Program-made: the position numbers and the translations under genes
Assembly: GCF_008704995.1 (NCBI RefSeq)
Contig: NZ_CP023747.1
Coordinates: 3,560,501-3,624,500 of the forward strand
Length of the DNA stretch: 64,000 bases
Origin: Streptomyces nodosus
Lineage (GTDB): Bacteria > Actinomycetota > Actinomycetes > Streptomycetales > Streptomycetaceae
Direction of reading: 5' to 3'
Shown: one piece after another, positions 42,473 to 51,643 of the stretch
Layout: each line of letters begins with the position of its first letter
Numbering within the stretch: the first letter of the stretch is position 1
Notes under the pieces: model-generated
Database searches by the model: none
What the model was told of the DNA's origin: nothing
The model's input: the letters and a program-made list of their open reading frames with translations, nothing else

Positions 42473-43138
42473 TCAGCGGTGGGCGACGTCCGGCAGCCTC
42501 ATCCGGCGTATCGGTTCCGGCAGGAGCAGCGCGACCACGGGCACGGTGAGCAGCAGCAGTACCGCCCACCGCTGATGGGCCTCCGCCCACTGGGTGCTGC
42601 CCAGCCGGGCGAACAGGCACCATCGCTCGGGCAGCAGCAGCGCGAGCGCCGTGCCCATCAGCAGCAGTACCGCCACGCCCGGTCCCGGCTGCGGCGCCTC
42701 GGTGAACCGCACGGCCGCCGCCGCACCGGCGAGCGCCAGGGCCGTGAGCGCCGCCGCCTCCAGGGCGAGGTCACCGGCCGGGGGCCGTATGTCCCCGGGC
42801 ACCAGGAGCAGGGCGGCCGTCCAGCTCAGTGCGGCGAGCGGCACCGCCTGTGCCATCCGCAGTGCGCTCCGCACCGACCGCCGGGTCGGGACGGTCGCGG
42901 TGGAGTGCCGGGCCGGATCGTCCAGCACACACGCCAGGCCCAGGGCCGGCACGAGCGCGGCGCACCGCATCAGCACCAGGGCGAGTGCTCCGTCGAGTCC
43001 GCCGGGGATCAGCCGGGCGAGTCCGACGAGGACAGGACCCAGCCCGCAGGCGGCGCCCAGGGCCCACCGGGGAAGGCCCCGCCACACCGGAGGCGCCAGC
43101 TCGCGGATCCCGAGGTGACCGCCGCCTATCCCGCGCAC
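42473..43138 (-). CDS. membrane protein of ECF/ABC operon (permease-like)
   Basis: A 221-residue protein with five or six hydrophobic helices (ALGAACGLGPVLVGLARLIP; LVLMRCAALVPALGLACVLD; AALLLVPGDIRPP; LTALALAGAAAAVRF; LLLLTVPVVALLLPEPIRR). GTG 43138 has GGAGG four bases upstream and overlaps the preceding gene by 13 bases, so translation is coupled. Last gene of the operon. No permease motif is certain; the role is inferred from its partners. Confidence 0.75.
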   Translation of the reverse strand: MRGIGGGHLGIRELAPPVWRGLPRWALGAACGLGPVLVGLARLIPGGLDGALALVLMRCAALVPALGLACVLDDPARHSTATVPTRRSVRSALRMAQAVPLAALSWTAALLLVPGDIRPPAGDLALEAAALTALALAGAAAAVRFTEAPQPGPGVAVLLLMGTALALLLPERWCLFARLGSTQWAEAHQRWAVLLLLTVPVVALLLPEPIRRMRLPDVAHR

Positions 43139-44676
43139 GGTTCCTCCAGCCCGGCCCCGCGCGCCGCCGGCACCCCGAGCAGCTCCGCGACCCTCGCCTG
43201 CGTGGTCTTCGGGGACGTCAGCTCCGTCCAGTGAGCCTTGACGCGGGCCGTGACGCCGTACCGCGGACGTTCCAGCAGTTCCCGGACGATCCGGGTCTGT
43301 TCGGCACTCATGATGAGCGGATTCGTGGGCGCCAGGACGGTGGCGGAGCCCTCGAGGCTGTCGCTCAGCCGGACGTTGCGGAAGGCCGTCATCGGGTCGT
43401 CCTGCGCGGCCATCGCCAGCCACATCACGGTCACCATCCGCGCGTCGCACAGTCCGCCGGCCGCCTGCTCGTCACCGGCGACCAGGACCGCGGCGACCCC
43501 GACGGCGAACTCGGGGACCCGGTTGCCGCCCCAGCGTGTGCCGACCGTGACCTCGCCCGGTGTGTCCAGGGGATCGATGGCGGAGTCGCCGCCCAGGTCG
43601 TAGACGACCGGTATCCGCTGCCGGATCGTCAGCCCCGCCCCTCCGGCACCGCCGCCCGCGAGGCCCTGGACCCGGTCGACGACCTGTGCCCACTGCTTCC
43701 GCCAGCCGTTCCACTCCGGGAAGGAGCAGTACGTCGAGCGGCCGGACACCGTGCACGACTGGAACTCCGCCGGAGTGCCGCTCAGCTTGGCGCGGTCGGC
43801 GACCAGGGCGGCACCCGGGCTCGGGGACTGTCCGGCGACTCCCGCGGCCGTGGCGGCCAGCGTGACCACCGTCAGCGCCTTCAGCAGACGGGCGCGTCCC
43901 CCGCTCAGCAGGACCGCCAGGCACAGCAGCAGTGCGGTCAGGCCCACCAGATACAGGGCGTGCCAAGCGGCCGGGCGGCCCATGATCCCGGAGGGGATCG
44001 GATCGAGGCCCTGCTCGGTGACGACCGGGTACAGCCACTGCAGCCAGTGCTCTCCGTCCCCCACGGCCGCGAGGCCGAACATCATCAGGGCGAAACCGAC
44101 GACCACGACCAGCGGACCGCCGACCGGGCTCGGAAGCAGCCGCGCGATCAGCACCCCCACGACCCCGGACAGAAGCACCACCAGCGGCCCCACCACGAGT
44201 TCGGCCATCGATCCCCGGCCGGCCGCACCGGGGGTGAGCGCCGCGGCACAGAACTCGACGCCGACCACCAGCGCGGTGACCGCCGCGAACGGCACCGCGG
44301 ACAGCACATGGGCGACCGTACGCCGCCAGGGCTCGACGACCAGGACGTCGAAGTGCTGGTCCAGGCCGTGGCGCCGGGAGCACACCGCGGCGGCGTTCAC
44401 CCCCATGAGAACGGGGATACCGAGGAGCATCGAGCCGGACTGGGTGGCACGGTCGACGTCCTGGAGGACCGGATAGTCGAGCATGCCGTCCCCGGGGAAG
44501 AACAGCTTCCAGCCCGTGTAACCGATGTACAGCGTGAAGAACACCAACACCGGGATCTGCAGGAGGAGTTCACGGGCCTCGAACCGGGCGAGCGCAAGGA
44601 CCGCGGCGGCCGAGCGGCGGCGGCCGGGCCGCACAGGGGCGGAGACCACGGGGGCCTCCTGGACGACGGTGCTCAT
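43126..44676 (-). CDS. ABC transporter permease-like membrane protein
   Basis: A 516-residue protein with about seven membrane helices in the first 330 residues (ARFEARELLLQIPVLVFFTL; GGPLVVVVGFALMMFGLAAV; YLVGLTALLLCLAVLL). Then comes an exported region (residues 340-440, with CTVSGRSTYCSFPEWNGW that may hold a disulfide) and a C-terminal helical segment. ATG 44676 overlaps the ATPase stop by four bases. It is the membrane partner of the ATPase, of the ABC-2 type by general layout. Confidence 0.8.
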   Translation of the reverse strand: MSTVVQEAPVVSAPVRPGRRRSAAAVLALARFEARELLLQIPVLVFFTLYIGYTGWKLFFPGDGMLDYPVLQDVDRATQSGSMLLGIPVLMGVNAAAVCSRRHGLDQHFDVLVVEPWRRTVAHVLSAVPFAAVTALVVGVEFCAAALTPGAAGRGSMAELVVGPLVVLLSGVVGVLIARLLPSPVGGPLVVVVGFALMMFGLAAVGDGEHWLQWLYPVVTEQGLDPIPSGIMGRPAAWHALYLVGLTALLLCLAVLLSGGRARLLKALTVVTLAATAAGVAGQSPSPGAALVADRAKLSGTPAEFQSCTVSGRSTYCSFPEWNGWRKQWAQVVDRVQGLAGGGAGGAGLTIRQRIPVVYDLGGDSAIDPLDTPGEVTVGTRWGGNRVPEFAVGVAAVLVAGDEQAAGGLCDARMVTVMWLAMAAQDDPMTAFRNVRLSDSLEGSATVLAPTNPLIMSAEQTRIVRELLERPRYGVTARVKAHWTELTSPKTTQARVAELLGVPAARGAGLEEPCAG

Positions 44677-45542
44677 ACGGGCGCCACCTCCGCGGGCTCC
44701 GAGTCGAGGACCAGCAGATAGCCGTCCTCCAGGGTGGGGTCGAGAAGGTCGGCGCCCTCGGGCGGTTCGCCGACATTGCGGAAGGTGCCCAGGCCCGTGC
44801 GCCAGCTGGCCCGGGCCGCCGGGTCCCGCTCCGTACTGCTCCACACCCGTCCCGCCGCCCGTGCGGTGAGCTCCGCCGGAGTGCCCTCGAAGAGGATCCG
44901 GCCGCGGGCCAGGACGATGACGCGATGACAGAGCATCGCCACGTCCTCGGTCTGGTGGGTGGACAGCAGCACCGTCCGCCCCTCGCCCGCATGGGCGATC
45001 AACTCCCGGAAACGCATGCGCTGTTCGGGATCGAGACCGACCGTCGGCTCGTCGAGCAGCAGCAGGCCCGGGTCGCCGATGAGCGCCGCCGCCAGGGCGA
45101 TGCGCTGGCGCATGCCGCCGGAGAGCCGCTTGATGCGGGTGCCCCGCACATCGGAGAGGTCCACGGCCTCGAGGACGCGCCGCACCTCGCGATGGCGGGC
45201 CGCCCGGTCGGTGAGCTCCTTGAGGATCGCCACATAGTCGACGAAGGTGAACGCCGTGAAATCCGGGTGGAAACCGGGGTTCTGCGGCAGATAGCCGAGC
45301 AGCCGCCGCACCTCCTGGCGGCCCGCGGCCGTGCCCGGGTCGTGCCCGAGGACGGTGAAGGCGCCGCGGTCGGCGGGCACGGCCGTGGCGAGCACCCTCA
45401 GCAGGGTCGTCTTGCCGGCGCCGTTGGGCCCGAGCAGACCGGTGACACCCTCCCGGAGACGGAGGGAGACATCGTCGAGCGCCGGGGTGCCGCCGTAGCG
45501 CAGGGTCAGGCCGGAGGCCGAGACGGTGGGGGCGGTGGTCAT
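44673..45542 (-). CDS. ABC transporter ATP-binding protein
   Basis: A 289-residue ATPase with Walker A LLGPNGAGKTTLLRVL, Q-loop LGYLPQNPGFHPDFTAFTFV, signature IKRLSGGMRQRIALAAALIG, Walker B LLLLDEPTVGLDPEQRMRF and switch His in VLLSTHQTEDVAMLCHRVIV. It resembles the DrrA/CcmA-like branch used in export. It overlaps the anti-sigma gene by one base (TGATG) and the permease gene by four. Confidence 0.95.
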   Translation of the reverse strand: MTTAPTVSASGLTLRYGGTPALDDVSLRLREGVTGLLGPNGAGKTTLLRVLATAVPADRGAFTVLGHDPGTAAGRQEVRRLLGYLPQNPGFHPDFTAFTFVDYVAILKELTDRAARHREVRRVLEAVDLSDVRGTRIKRLSGGMRQRIALAAALIGDPGLLLLDEPTVGLDPEQRMRFRELIAHAGEGRTVLLSTHQTEDVAMLCHRVIVLARGRILFEGTPAELTARAAGRVWSSTERDPAARASWRTGLGTFRNVGEPPEGADLLDPTLEDGYLLVLDSEPAEVAPV

Positions 45543-46411
45543 CAGGCACTCCTGTGAACGAAGTCGAGGGCGAGGGACGGGGCCGACGAGGTGTCGAAGG
45601 TGTCGCGCAGACGGTGCAGCAGAAGGGCCCCGGTCACGGCGACCGCCGCCGCCACGCCCTGGCCCGCTCCCGTGAAAGGCGAGAGCTCCCCGTGGCCCGT
45701 CGTCGCCGCCACCACCAGCAGGGCGATCCAGCCGCCGCCGACCAGGACGGGGGCGAGGACCTGACCCAGCCGTGCGGCCAGCGCCAGCCCGGTCGCGGTC
45801 AGCGCGAGCGCGGGCAGCAGCCAGGCGAGCGCACGCAGCCCGTACCCGGGCAGGGCCAGGGTCGCCAGGCCGTTCAGCCCCAGGCTCGCGACCAGCACCG
45901 CGACCGTGCGGATCATCAGCAGACGGAAGCCGTGCAGCGGGGCGACGAGCGCCATCTCATAGGTCGGGTCGAGGGCCGGACCGTACGACAGCGCGACACC
46001 CGCCAGCGGCAGCAGCGGAGCGAGGGCGAGAAAGAGAGCGGGGGAGTCCACCGTGTACACAGTCGCCACCGTCATGGCCACCACCAGCAGGACCGCGCCG
46101 AGCCACGAGGCCCGCAGCACGGGGGTCGCGGCCAGCAGCCGCGCGGTGTGGTCGGCGACGCCGCACCGCATCAGCAGCGCCTCCAGAAGACCCGGCCGGG
46201 GGGCGTCCAGCTCGGCGTCCAGCCGCTCCCAGCCCAGCTCCAGCACGCGTGGATCGTCGGCCTCGGCGAGGGCCAGACGGCAGGGCGCGCACGCCAGCAG
46301 GTGCGTGTCCACGGACCACAGCCGGGGCGCCTCCAGCTCGCCGCGGAGATAGGCGCGAAGGTCTTCGGCGTCCGCGTGCCATCCGGTGCCGTCGTGTCTG
46401 TCGTCCCTCAT
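45542..46411 (-). CDS. anti-sigma factor with zinc-binding (ZAS) N-terminus and membrane domain
   Basis: A 289-residue protein. The N-terminal 65 residues have DLRAYLRGELEAPRLWSVD followed by HLLACAPC, the H-x3-C-x2-C motif of zinc anti-sigma domains. The rest has six membrane helices (LRASWLGAVLLVVAMTVATV through VAAAVAVTGALLLHRL). It starts with a four-base overlap with the sigma gene, so it is probably its anti-sigma factor. It lacks the single-helix form usual for RsrA or RslA types; the large membrane part may receive a signal from the ABC transporter. Confidence 0.85.
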   Translation of the reverse strand: MRDDRHDGTGWHADAEDLRAYLRGELEAPRLWSVDTHLLACAPCRLALAEADDPRVLELGWERLDAELDAPRPGLLEALLMRCGVADHTARLLAATPVLRASWLGAVLLVVAMTVATVYTVDSPALFLALAPLLPLAGVALSYGPALDPTYEMALVAPLHGFRLLMIRTVAVLVASLGLNGLATLALPGYGLRALAWLLPALALTATGLALAARLGQVLAPVLVGGGWIALLVVAATTGHGELSPFTGAGQGVAAAVAVTGALLLHRLRDTFDTSSAPSLALDFVHRSA

Positions 46412-46947
46412 GCCAGCTCCTCCCGCAGCCGCTTGCGCGCCCGCTGCGCCCGTGTCTTGACCGTGCCGGGGGGAATGCCGAGCAGGACCGCGGCCTCCCT
46501 GGTCGTGAGTCCGTCGACCACCGTCGCCTGGAGGACGGCCCGCAGCTCGGGCGAGAGCCGGGTCAGCGCCCCCGCCAGATCGCCGTGCTCCACTCCTGCC
46601 AGGACCCGCTCCTCCGCGGAGACCTCAGGGCGGTGCCGCAGTCGCGCCAGCGTCTGGCGCAGCCGTCCGCGTGCGCCGTCGCCGCGCAGCGTGTCCACCA
46701 GCCGGCGGGCACCCACGCGCCAGATCCAGCCGGCCACATCGCCGTCCTCGCGGTAGCGCGCGGTGCCGCGCCAGATCGCCAGGAACGTCTCCTGCACGAC
46801 GTCGTCCACGACTCCTCTGTCGGCGCATCTGCCGCGGAGCCGTGCCGTGAGCCAGGGCGCATAGCGCCGGTACAGCTCCTCGAAGGCCCGACGGTCCCCG
46901 TCCGCCGCCGCACGCAGCAGCTCCCCGTCACTTCTCGTTTCCCTCAC
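46408..46947 (-). CDS. ECF sigma factor
   Basis: A 179-residue RNA polymerase sigma factor. Region 2 contains FEELYRRYAPWLTARLRGRC and DVVQETFLAIWRGTARYR. Region 4 contains LSPELRAVLQATVVDGLTTR, then REAAVLLGIPPGTVKTRAQR. It starts with GTG at 46947 and lies first in a five-gene operon (sigma, anti-sigma, ATPase, two permeases), with overlaps of 4, 1, 4 and 13 bases. It probably transcribes this operon in response to a surface signal. The promoter is not identifiable by eye. Confidence 0.94.
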   Translation of the reverse strand: MRETRSDGELLRAAADGDRRAFEELYRRYAPWLTARLRGRCADRGVVDDVVQETFLAIWRGTARYREDGDVAGWIWRVGARRLVDTLRGDGARGRLRQTLARLRHRPEVSAEERVLAGVEHGDLAGALTRLSPELRAVLQATVVDGLTTREAAVLLGIPPGTVKTRAQRARKRLREELA

Positions 46948-47400
46948 GCCCCTTCATCGGACGAGCCCCCGCGATCGGTTCGCCCTTCCGAGAAGAATTT
47001 CCGCGAGGCACCGGACGGGCCGCTCCCGCAGGTGACGGGACCGGACGGTACACGCTCACTTCGAGCCCCCTCACGCTCCGTGGCGCCGCCTGGCACTCCG
47101 TAGCGCCGCCCCGCACTCTCCGGCGCCGCGCCGCGCCCCACGGCACCGCACCGGACGTCGGCGAGCCCGTCCCCGCTTTCCCGTACGTCATGTCGCCGTA
47201 ACCATTGATTCAGACGGGCTTGCGACGCTCGGCCAATGCATCCCGCCGCCCCAGAGCCCCCGCCGCCCCCGGAGAACAGACCCGGCGCGCTCCCCGGGCC
47301 CCCGGAGACCGGGTCCGGTGCGGAACCCGGGCATCCCCCCGCCGCGCTTCCCGCTCCCTCCGACGCGCCCGTCACCCGGTCGGCGCGGAACAATGGGTTT
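46948..47400. other. 453-bp intergenic region, divergent promoters
   Basis: It separates the ECF operon (leftward) from ppk (rightward). No supported gene. The right part is open in the ppk frame from ATG 47236 and is Pro-rich ([18 protein letters not shown]), which could be an N-terminal extension of ppk but lacks a ribosome site. No clear PHO box was found. Confidence 0.4.
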
Positions 47401-49677
47401 ATGAGCCAGCAGAACGCCCAGGCACCGGCGCACCCTGCCCCCACCCCTCCCGGCGGAGAGCCCTCGGGTCGCGCGACCATGCAGAACCAGCGGCCCTCCG
47501 TGGGGTCCATCACCGCGCACCGCCCGAACATCGTGCCCGGGGCGGTCTCCGATCTGGAACCGGACATCGACGCCGATCTCGACGTGTACGAGGAGGCCGA
47601 GGGCGCCCAGCTGCCCCCGGGCCGCTTCCTCGACCGGGAACGCAGCTGGCTCCAGTTCAACGAGCGCGTGCTCGAACTGGCCGAGGACCCGAACACGCCC
47701 CTGCTCGAACGGGCGAAGTTCCTGGCGATCTTCGCCAGCAACCTGGACGAGTTCTTCATGGTCCGGGTGGCGGGCCTGAAGCGCCGTATCGCCACCGGTG
47801 TGGCCACCCGCTCGGCCTCCGGCCTCCAGCCCCGCGAGGTGCTGGAGATGATCTGGGCCCGTTCCCGGGAGCTGATGGCCCGGCACGCGGCCTGCTTCCA
47901 GGAGGACGTCGCCCCCGCGCTCGCGGAGGAGGGCATCCATCTGGTCCGCTGGAACGAGCTGACCGACAAGGAGCAGGCGCGCCTGTTCACGCTCTTCCGC
48001 CACCAGATCTTCCCGGTCCTCACCCCACTGGCCGTCGACCCCGCGCACCCCTTCCCCTATATCTCGGGGCTCTCGCTCAACCTCGCGGTCGTCGTGCGCA
48101 ATCCGGTCTCCGGCCACCGCCACTTCGCGCGCGTCAAGGTCCCGCCGCTGCTCCCCCGCTTCCTGGAGGCATCCGCCCAGCGCTACGTCCCCATCGAGGA
48201 CGTGATCGCCGCGCATCTGGAGGAGCTGTTCCCGGGCATGGAGGTGCTGGAGCACCACACCTTCCGGATCACCCGCAACGAGGACCTCGAGGTCGAGGAG
48301 GACGACGCCGAGAACCTGCTCCAGGCGCTGGAGAAGGAGCTGATGCGGCGCCGCTTCGGGCCGCCGGTGCGCCTGGAGGTCGAGGAGTCCATCGACCGCT
48401 ATGTCCTCGATCTGCTGGTCCGCGAGCTGAAGATCTCCGAGGCCGAGGTCTACCCGCTGCCCGGCCCCCTGGACCTCACGGGCCTCTTCGGCATCGCCAA
48501 CCTCGACCGTCCCGAGCTGAAGTACCCGAAGTTCATCGCGGGCACCCACCGCGACCTCGCCGAGGTCGAGTCGGCGTCCGCGCCCGACATCTTCGCGGCG
48601 CTGCGTGAGCGGGACGTCCTGCTGCACCATCCGTACGACAGCTTCTCCACCTCCGTCCAGGCGTTCCTGGAGCAGGCGGCCGCCGACCCGGACGTGCTCG
48701 CCATCAAGCAGACGCTGTACCGCACCTCGGAGACCTCGCCGATCGTCGACGCGCTCATCGACGCGGCCGAGTCCGGCAAGCAGGTCCTGGTGCTGGTCGA
48801 GATCAAGGCCCGCTTCGACGAGCAGGCCAACATCACCTGGGCCCGCAAGCTGGAGGAGGCGGGCTGCCATGTGGTCTACGGGCTCGTCGGGCTGAAGACG
48901 CACTGCAAGCTGTCCCTCGTCGTACGGCAGGAGGGCGAGACGCTCCGCCGCTACAGCCATGTCGGCACGGGCAACTACCACCCCAAGACCGCACGCCTCT
49001 ACGAGGATCTGGGGCTGCTGACCACCGATCAGCAGGTCGGCGCGGACCTGTCCGACCTCTTCAACCGGCTGTCGGGCTACTCCCGCCGGGAGACCTACCG
49101 CCGGCTGCTGGTCGCCCCCAAGTCCCTGCGCGACGGTCTGATCTCACGGATCGACAAGGAGATCCAGCACCACCGGGCCGGCCGGCCGGCGTACGTCCGC
49201 ATCAAGGTCAACTCGATGGTGGACGAGGCGATCGTCGACGCCCTCTACCGGGCCTCGGATGCCGGCGTCCCGGTCGACGTATGGGTGCGCGGCATCTGCG
49301 CGCTGCGCCCGGGCGTCCCGGGGCTGTCGGAGAACATACGTGTACGGTCCGTCCTCGGCCGCTTCCTGGAACACTCCCGGGTCTTCGTCTTCGGCAACGG
49401 CGGCGAGCCCGAGGTGTGGATCGGCAGCGCCGACATGATGCACCGCAATCTGGACCGCCGCATCGAAGCGCTGGTCAGGGTCACCGACCCGGCTCACCGG
49501 GCGGCCCTCAACCGGCTGCTGGAGACCGGCATGTCCGACACCACGGACTCCTGGCACCTGGGCCCGGACGGCGAGTGGACCCGGCACGCCACCGACGCGG
49601 ACGGCCAGCCCCTGCGGAACATCCAGGAGATGCTCATAGACGCCCGGAGGCGCCGGCGTGGCACAACGACACCTTGA
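47401..49677 (+). CDS. ppk: polyphosphate kinase (RNA degradosome-type Ppk)
   Basis: A 758-residue enzyme that reversibly makes polyphosphate from ATP. It has the N-terminal domain ([20 protein letters not shown]), the head domain ([19 protein letters not shown]), and two phospholipase-D-like catalytic domains with the conserved histidines in [16 protein letters not shown] and [20 protein letters not shown]. The C-terminal part is intact ([20 protein letters not shown]). ATG 47401 was chosen; the frame is open to 47236 with a low-complexity extension. In Streptomyces ppk is known to be in the PhoP regulon. The following CHAD gene overlaps its end. Confidence 0.95.
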   Translation: MSQQNAQAPAHPAPTPPGGEPSGRATMQNQRPSVGSITAHRPNIVPGAVSDLEPDIDADLDVYEEAEGAQLPPGRFLDRERSWLQFNERVLELAEDPNTPLLERAKFLAIFASNLDEFFMVRVAGLKRRIATGVATRSASGLQPREVLEMIWARSRELMARHAACFQEDVAPALAEEGIHLVRWNELTDKEQARLFTLFRHQIFPVLTPLAVDPAHPFPYISGLSLNLAVVVRNPVSGHRHFARVKVPPLLPRFLEASAQRYVPIEDVIAAHLEELFPGMEVLEHHTFRITRNEDLEVEEDDAENLLQALEKELMRRRFGPPVRLEVEESIDRYVLDLLVRELKISEAEVYPLPGPLDLTGLFGIANLDRPELKYPKFIAGTHRDLAEVESASAPDIFAALRERDVLLHHPYDSFSTSVQAFLEQAAADPDVLAIKQTLYRTSETSPIVDALIDAAESGKQVLVLVEIKARFDEQANITWARKLEEAGCHVVYGLVGLKTHCKLSLVVRQEGETLRRYSHVGTGNYHPKTARLYEDLGLLTTDQQVGADLSDLFNRLSGYSRRETYRRLLVAPKSLRDGLISRIDKEIQHHRAGRPAYVRIKVNSMVDEAIVDALYRASDAGVPVDVWVRGICALRPGVPGLSENIRVRSVLGRFLEHSRVFVFGNGGEPEVWIGSADMMHRNLDRRIEALVRVTDPAHRAALNRLLETGMSDTTDSWHLGPDGEWTRHATDADGQPLRNIQEMLIDARRRRRGTTTP

Positions 49678-50785
49678 TCCCCCGACCGGCCCCCCGGCCG
49701 GGCCCTCCCCCCAGTTCCCGGTCTCCGCACCGCTTTCGGCGCGGCGGGGTCCCGAGGAGCAGGCGGGCACCCCGACCGGGGACGCCCTCGCGGACTATCT
49801 GCGGGCCCAGGCCACGGAGTTCCTCCGGTCGCTGCGAGCGCACCGCGAGAGCGGTGGCGCGGCCGGCGGGGCGGAGGATCCCGGGGAAGCGGCGCTGGCC
49901 CTGCGCCGCTCGGCCCGCCGTATCAGCGGCACCCTGCACACCTTCCGTCCCCTCCTGGACGCCGAGTGGTCCGAGCGGATGCGCCCCGAGCTCGCCTGGC
50001 TCTCGGGCACACTCGCCCGTGAGCACGCCTGCGCGGCCCGGCTCGAACGGCTGCTGGCGGCGCTGCACCGGCTGTCGGGTTCCTCGGCACTTCCCCCGCA
50101 GCCGGCGGGCGCGGCCAGACCCGCCGGCGGTCCGCGCGCCCAGCAGGCCGTCGCGGACCGGGGCAGTCTGACCGTCGGCGCGGCGAAGGCGGGCGCCCTG
50201 CTGGAGCGCCAGCTGACCCTGGCCCGGACGCGTGCCCACTCGGCGGCCCTGGGGGCCCTCGGATCGAGCCGCTTCCACGCGGTGGCGGACAGTGTCGCCG
50301 TCCTCGCCAGCGAGGTCCCGCTCGCCCCCGCCGCCACCGGTGCCGACCTGCGCCCGGCGGCCGACGCGGCCGGCGAGCGGCTGAGCGACGCGGTGGCCGC
50401 GCTGCCACTGCTCACCGCGGGCCATCCGTACAACGCCGAGGCCCTGGTGCACGGCCTGTCCCCGGACCCCGCCCCGCACCCCCAGGACGGCCCCTGGCAC
50501 CAGGTCAGGCTGCTGCTGCGGCTGCACCGCTACGCCCAGGAGGTGCTCTACGGCGAGGACGCGGCCGTCGACGCCCGGCTCTCGGCGGCGGGCCAGGCCC
50601 TGAACCGGCACCGGGACGCCTCGGAGGCCGCCGCCGCCGCGGCCTCGGCGGCGCGCACCCCGCGCATCGCCCCGGCGACGGCGTACGCCCTCGGCGTGCT
50701 GCACGCCGATCAGCGTCATGAGGTGGAGGCGGCTCGGTTCGCCTTCCAGCAGGCGTGGCAGAAGCAGACCGTGGGGACCCTCTAG
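49658..50785 (+). CDS. CHAD domain protein
   Basis: A 375-residue all-helical protein of the conserved histidine alpha-helical domain family (CHAD), which binds inorganic polyphosphate. [20 protein letters not shown] and [20 protein letters not shown] match the first helices with conserved basic residues. The C-terminal part ([20 protein letters not shown]) is present. The gene starts with GTG 49658, 20 bases inside ppk, so translation is coupled. Polyphosphate binding next to Ppk is the expected role. Confidence 0.88.
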   Translation: MAQRHLDPPTGPPAGPSPQFPVSAPLSARRGPEEQAGTPTGDALADYLRAQATEFLRSLRAHRESGGAAGGAEDPGEAALALRRSARRISGTLHTFRPLLDAEWSERMRPELAWLSGTLAREHACAARLERLLAALHRLSGSSALPPQPAGAARPAGGPRAQQAVADRGSLTVGAAKAGALLERQLTLARTRAHSAALGALGSSRFHAVADSVAVLASEVPLAPAATGADLRPAADAAGERLSDAVAALPLLTAGHPYNAEALVHGLSPDPAPHPQDGPWHQVRLLLRLHRYAQEVLYGEDAAVDARLSAAGQALNRHRDASEAAAAAASAARTPRIAPATAYALGVLHADQRHEVEAARFAFQQAWQKQTVGTL

Positions 50786-50873
50786 GCCCGTAGCGCCGTA
50801 GGCCGGGTGCCCCCGCAGAGCGCAGCAGCACCGAGGCACGTCACGGACACCGGAGAGGAGCAGGAGCGGCCCC

Positions 50874-51287
50874 ATGAGCGACGACACCGTCCACGCCGCG
50901 GGCTGTGTCCTGTGGCGCCGCTCCCCAGTCGACGGCGCACTGGAGATCTGCCTGGTCCACCGGCCGAAGTACGACGACTGGTCCCATCCGAAGGGCAAGC
51001 TCAAGCGCGGTGAGGATCCGCTGGCGGGGGCGCTGCGGGAGGTCGAGGAGGAGACGGGCTGCCGCGCCGTTCCCGGGGTGCGCCTGCCCACGGTCCGCTA
51101 TGAGGCGGGCGGCCGGCCCAAGCAGGTCGACTACTGGGCGGCGGAGGCGACCGGCGGCTCCTTCCTCCCGAACAGCGAGGTCGACCGCCTCCTCTGGCTC
51201 CCGCCCGCGGACGCCCGCCACCGGCTGACCCAGCCGCGGGACCGGGACCTGGTGGACGCCCTCCTGGACGCGCTGGACCCGAGGTAG
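50874..51287 (+). CDS. NUDIX hydrolase
   Basis: A 137-residue hydrolase of diphosphate-linked compounds. The Nudix box GKLKRGEDPLAGALREVEEE-TG lies near residues 42-63 and has all conserved Gly, Glu and Arg positions. The N-terminus is HAAGCVLWRRSPVDGALEIC and LVHRPKYDDWSHP. Its position beside ppk and a CHAD protein suggests diadenosine polyphosphate, diphosphoinositol phosphate or polyphosphate end-trimming activity, which is an inference. GGAGAGGAGCAGGAGC precedes ATG 50874. Confidence 0.92.
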   Translation: MSDDTVHAAGCVLWRRSPVDGALEICLVHRPKYDDWSHPKGKLKRGEDPLAGALREVEEETGCRAVPGVRLPTVRYEAGGRPKQVDYWAAEATGGSFLPNSEVDRLLWLPPADARHRLTQPRDRDLVDALLDALDPR

Positions 51288-51483
51288 CGGGTCACCCTCT
51301 TCTCACCTCTCCGTGACGACGAGAGGGACATCACGGGGCATATTTCCTGACACAGTAGGGAATGAGCGGGCACGATACGGGCACGATCGGCTGCGTGGAG
51401 TCACATGCCGCAGGGTCACCAGCCGGAATCACCCCGTGTCCTCGATGTAAGCGTTCCGTGACCTAACCGCACCGTCCACAGGG

Positions 51484-51505
51484 GTTCACCCTCCGTTCAT
51501 TTACG
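51484..51505 (+). promoter_or_regulatory. PHO box of pstS (PhoP-binding direct repeats)
   Basis: Two 11-bp direct repeats GTTCACCCTCC and GTTCATTTACG, the standard PhoP-box unit, beginning 160 bp before pstS GTG 51644. The region downstream, ATCTGATCTGCCTAATTTCG, should contain the -10. This marks the pst operon as a phosphate-starvation target. Confidence 0.85.
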
Positions 51506-51643
51506 GCCACAGGCGGCTTCATCTGATCTGCCTAATTTCGGCCTTACCGGATGGGGACACGGCCTGACGGACGCGCCCCCTTCACCCCACACTTCGCACG
51601 CCGCCGAATCAGGCCGGCGGCTCCTGGAAGGAACTCCTCGAAA

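Noticed and set aside
44677..45549. Fusion of ABC ATPase region with the permease in one 807-codon frame
   Set aside because: The upstream part is an out-of-frame shadow of the ATPase; ATG 44676 with the ATGA overlap is the proper start.
47236..47400. ppk N-terminal extension from ATG 47236
   Set aside because: Pro-rich low complexity without a ribosome site; ATG 47401 fits the family better, although the longer form cannot be excluded.
51290..51340. A second PHO box upstream of the first (GGTCACCCTCT / TCTCACCTCTC)
   Set aside because: The two units match each other and the consensus poorly compared with 51484-51505.
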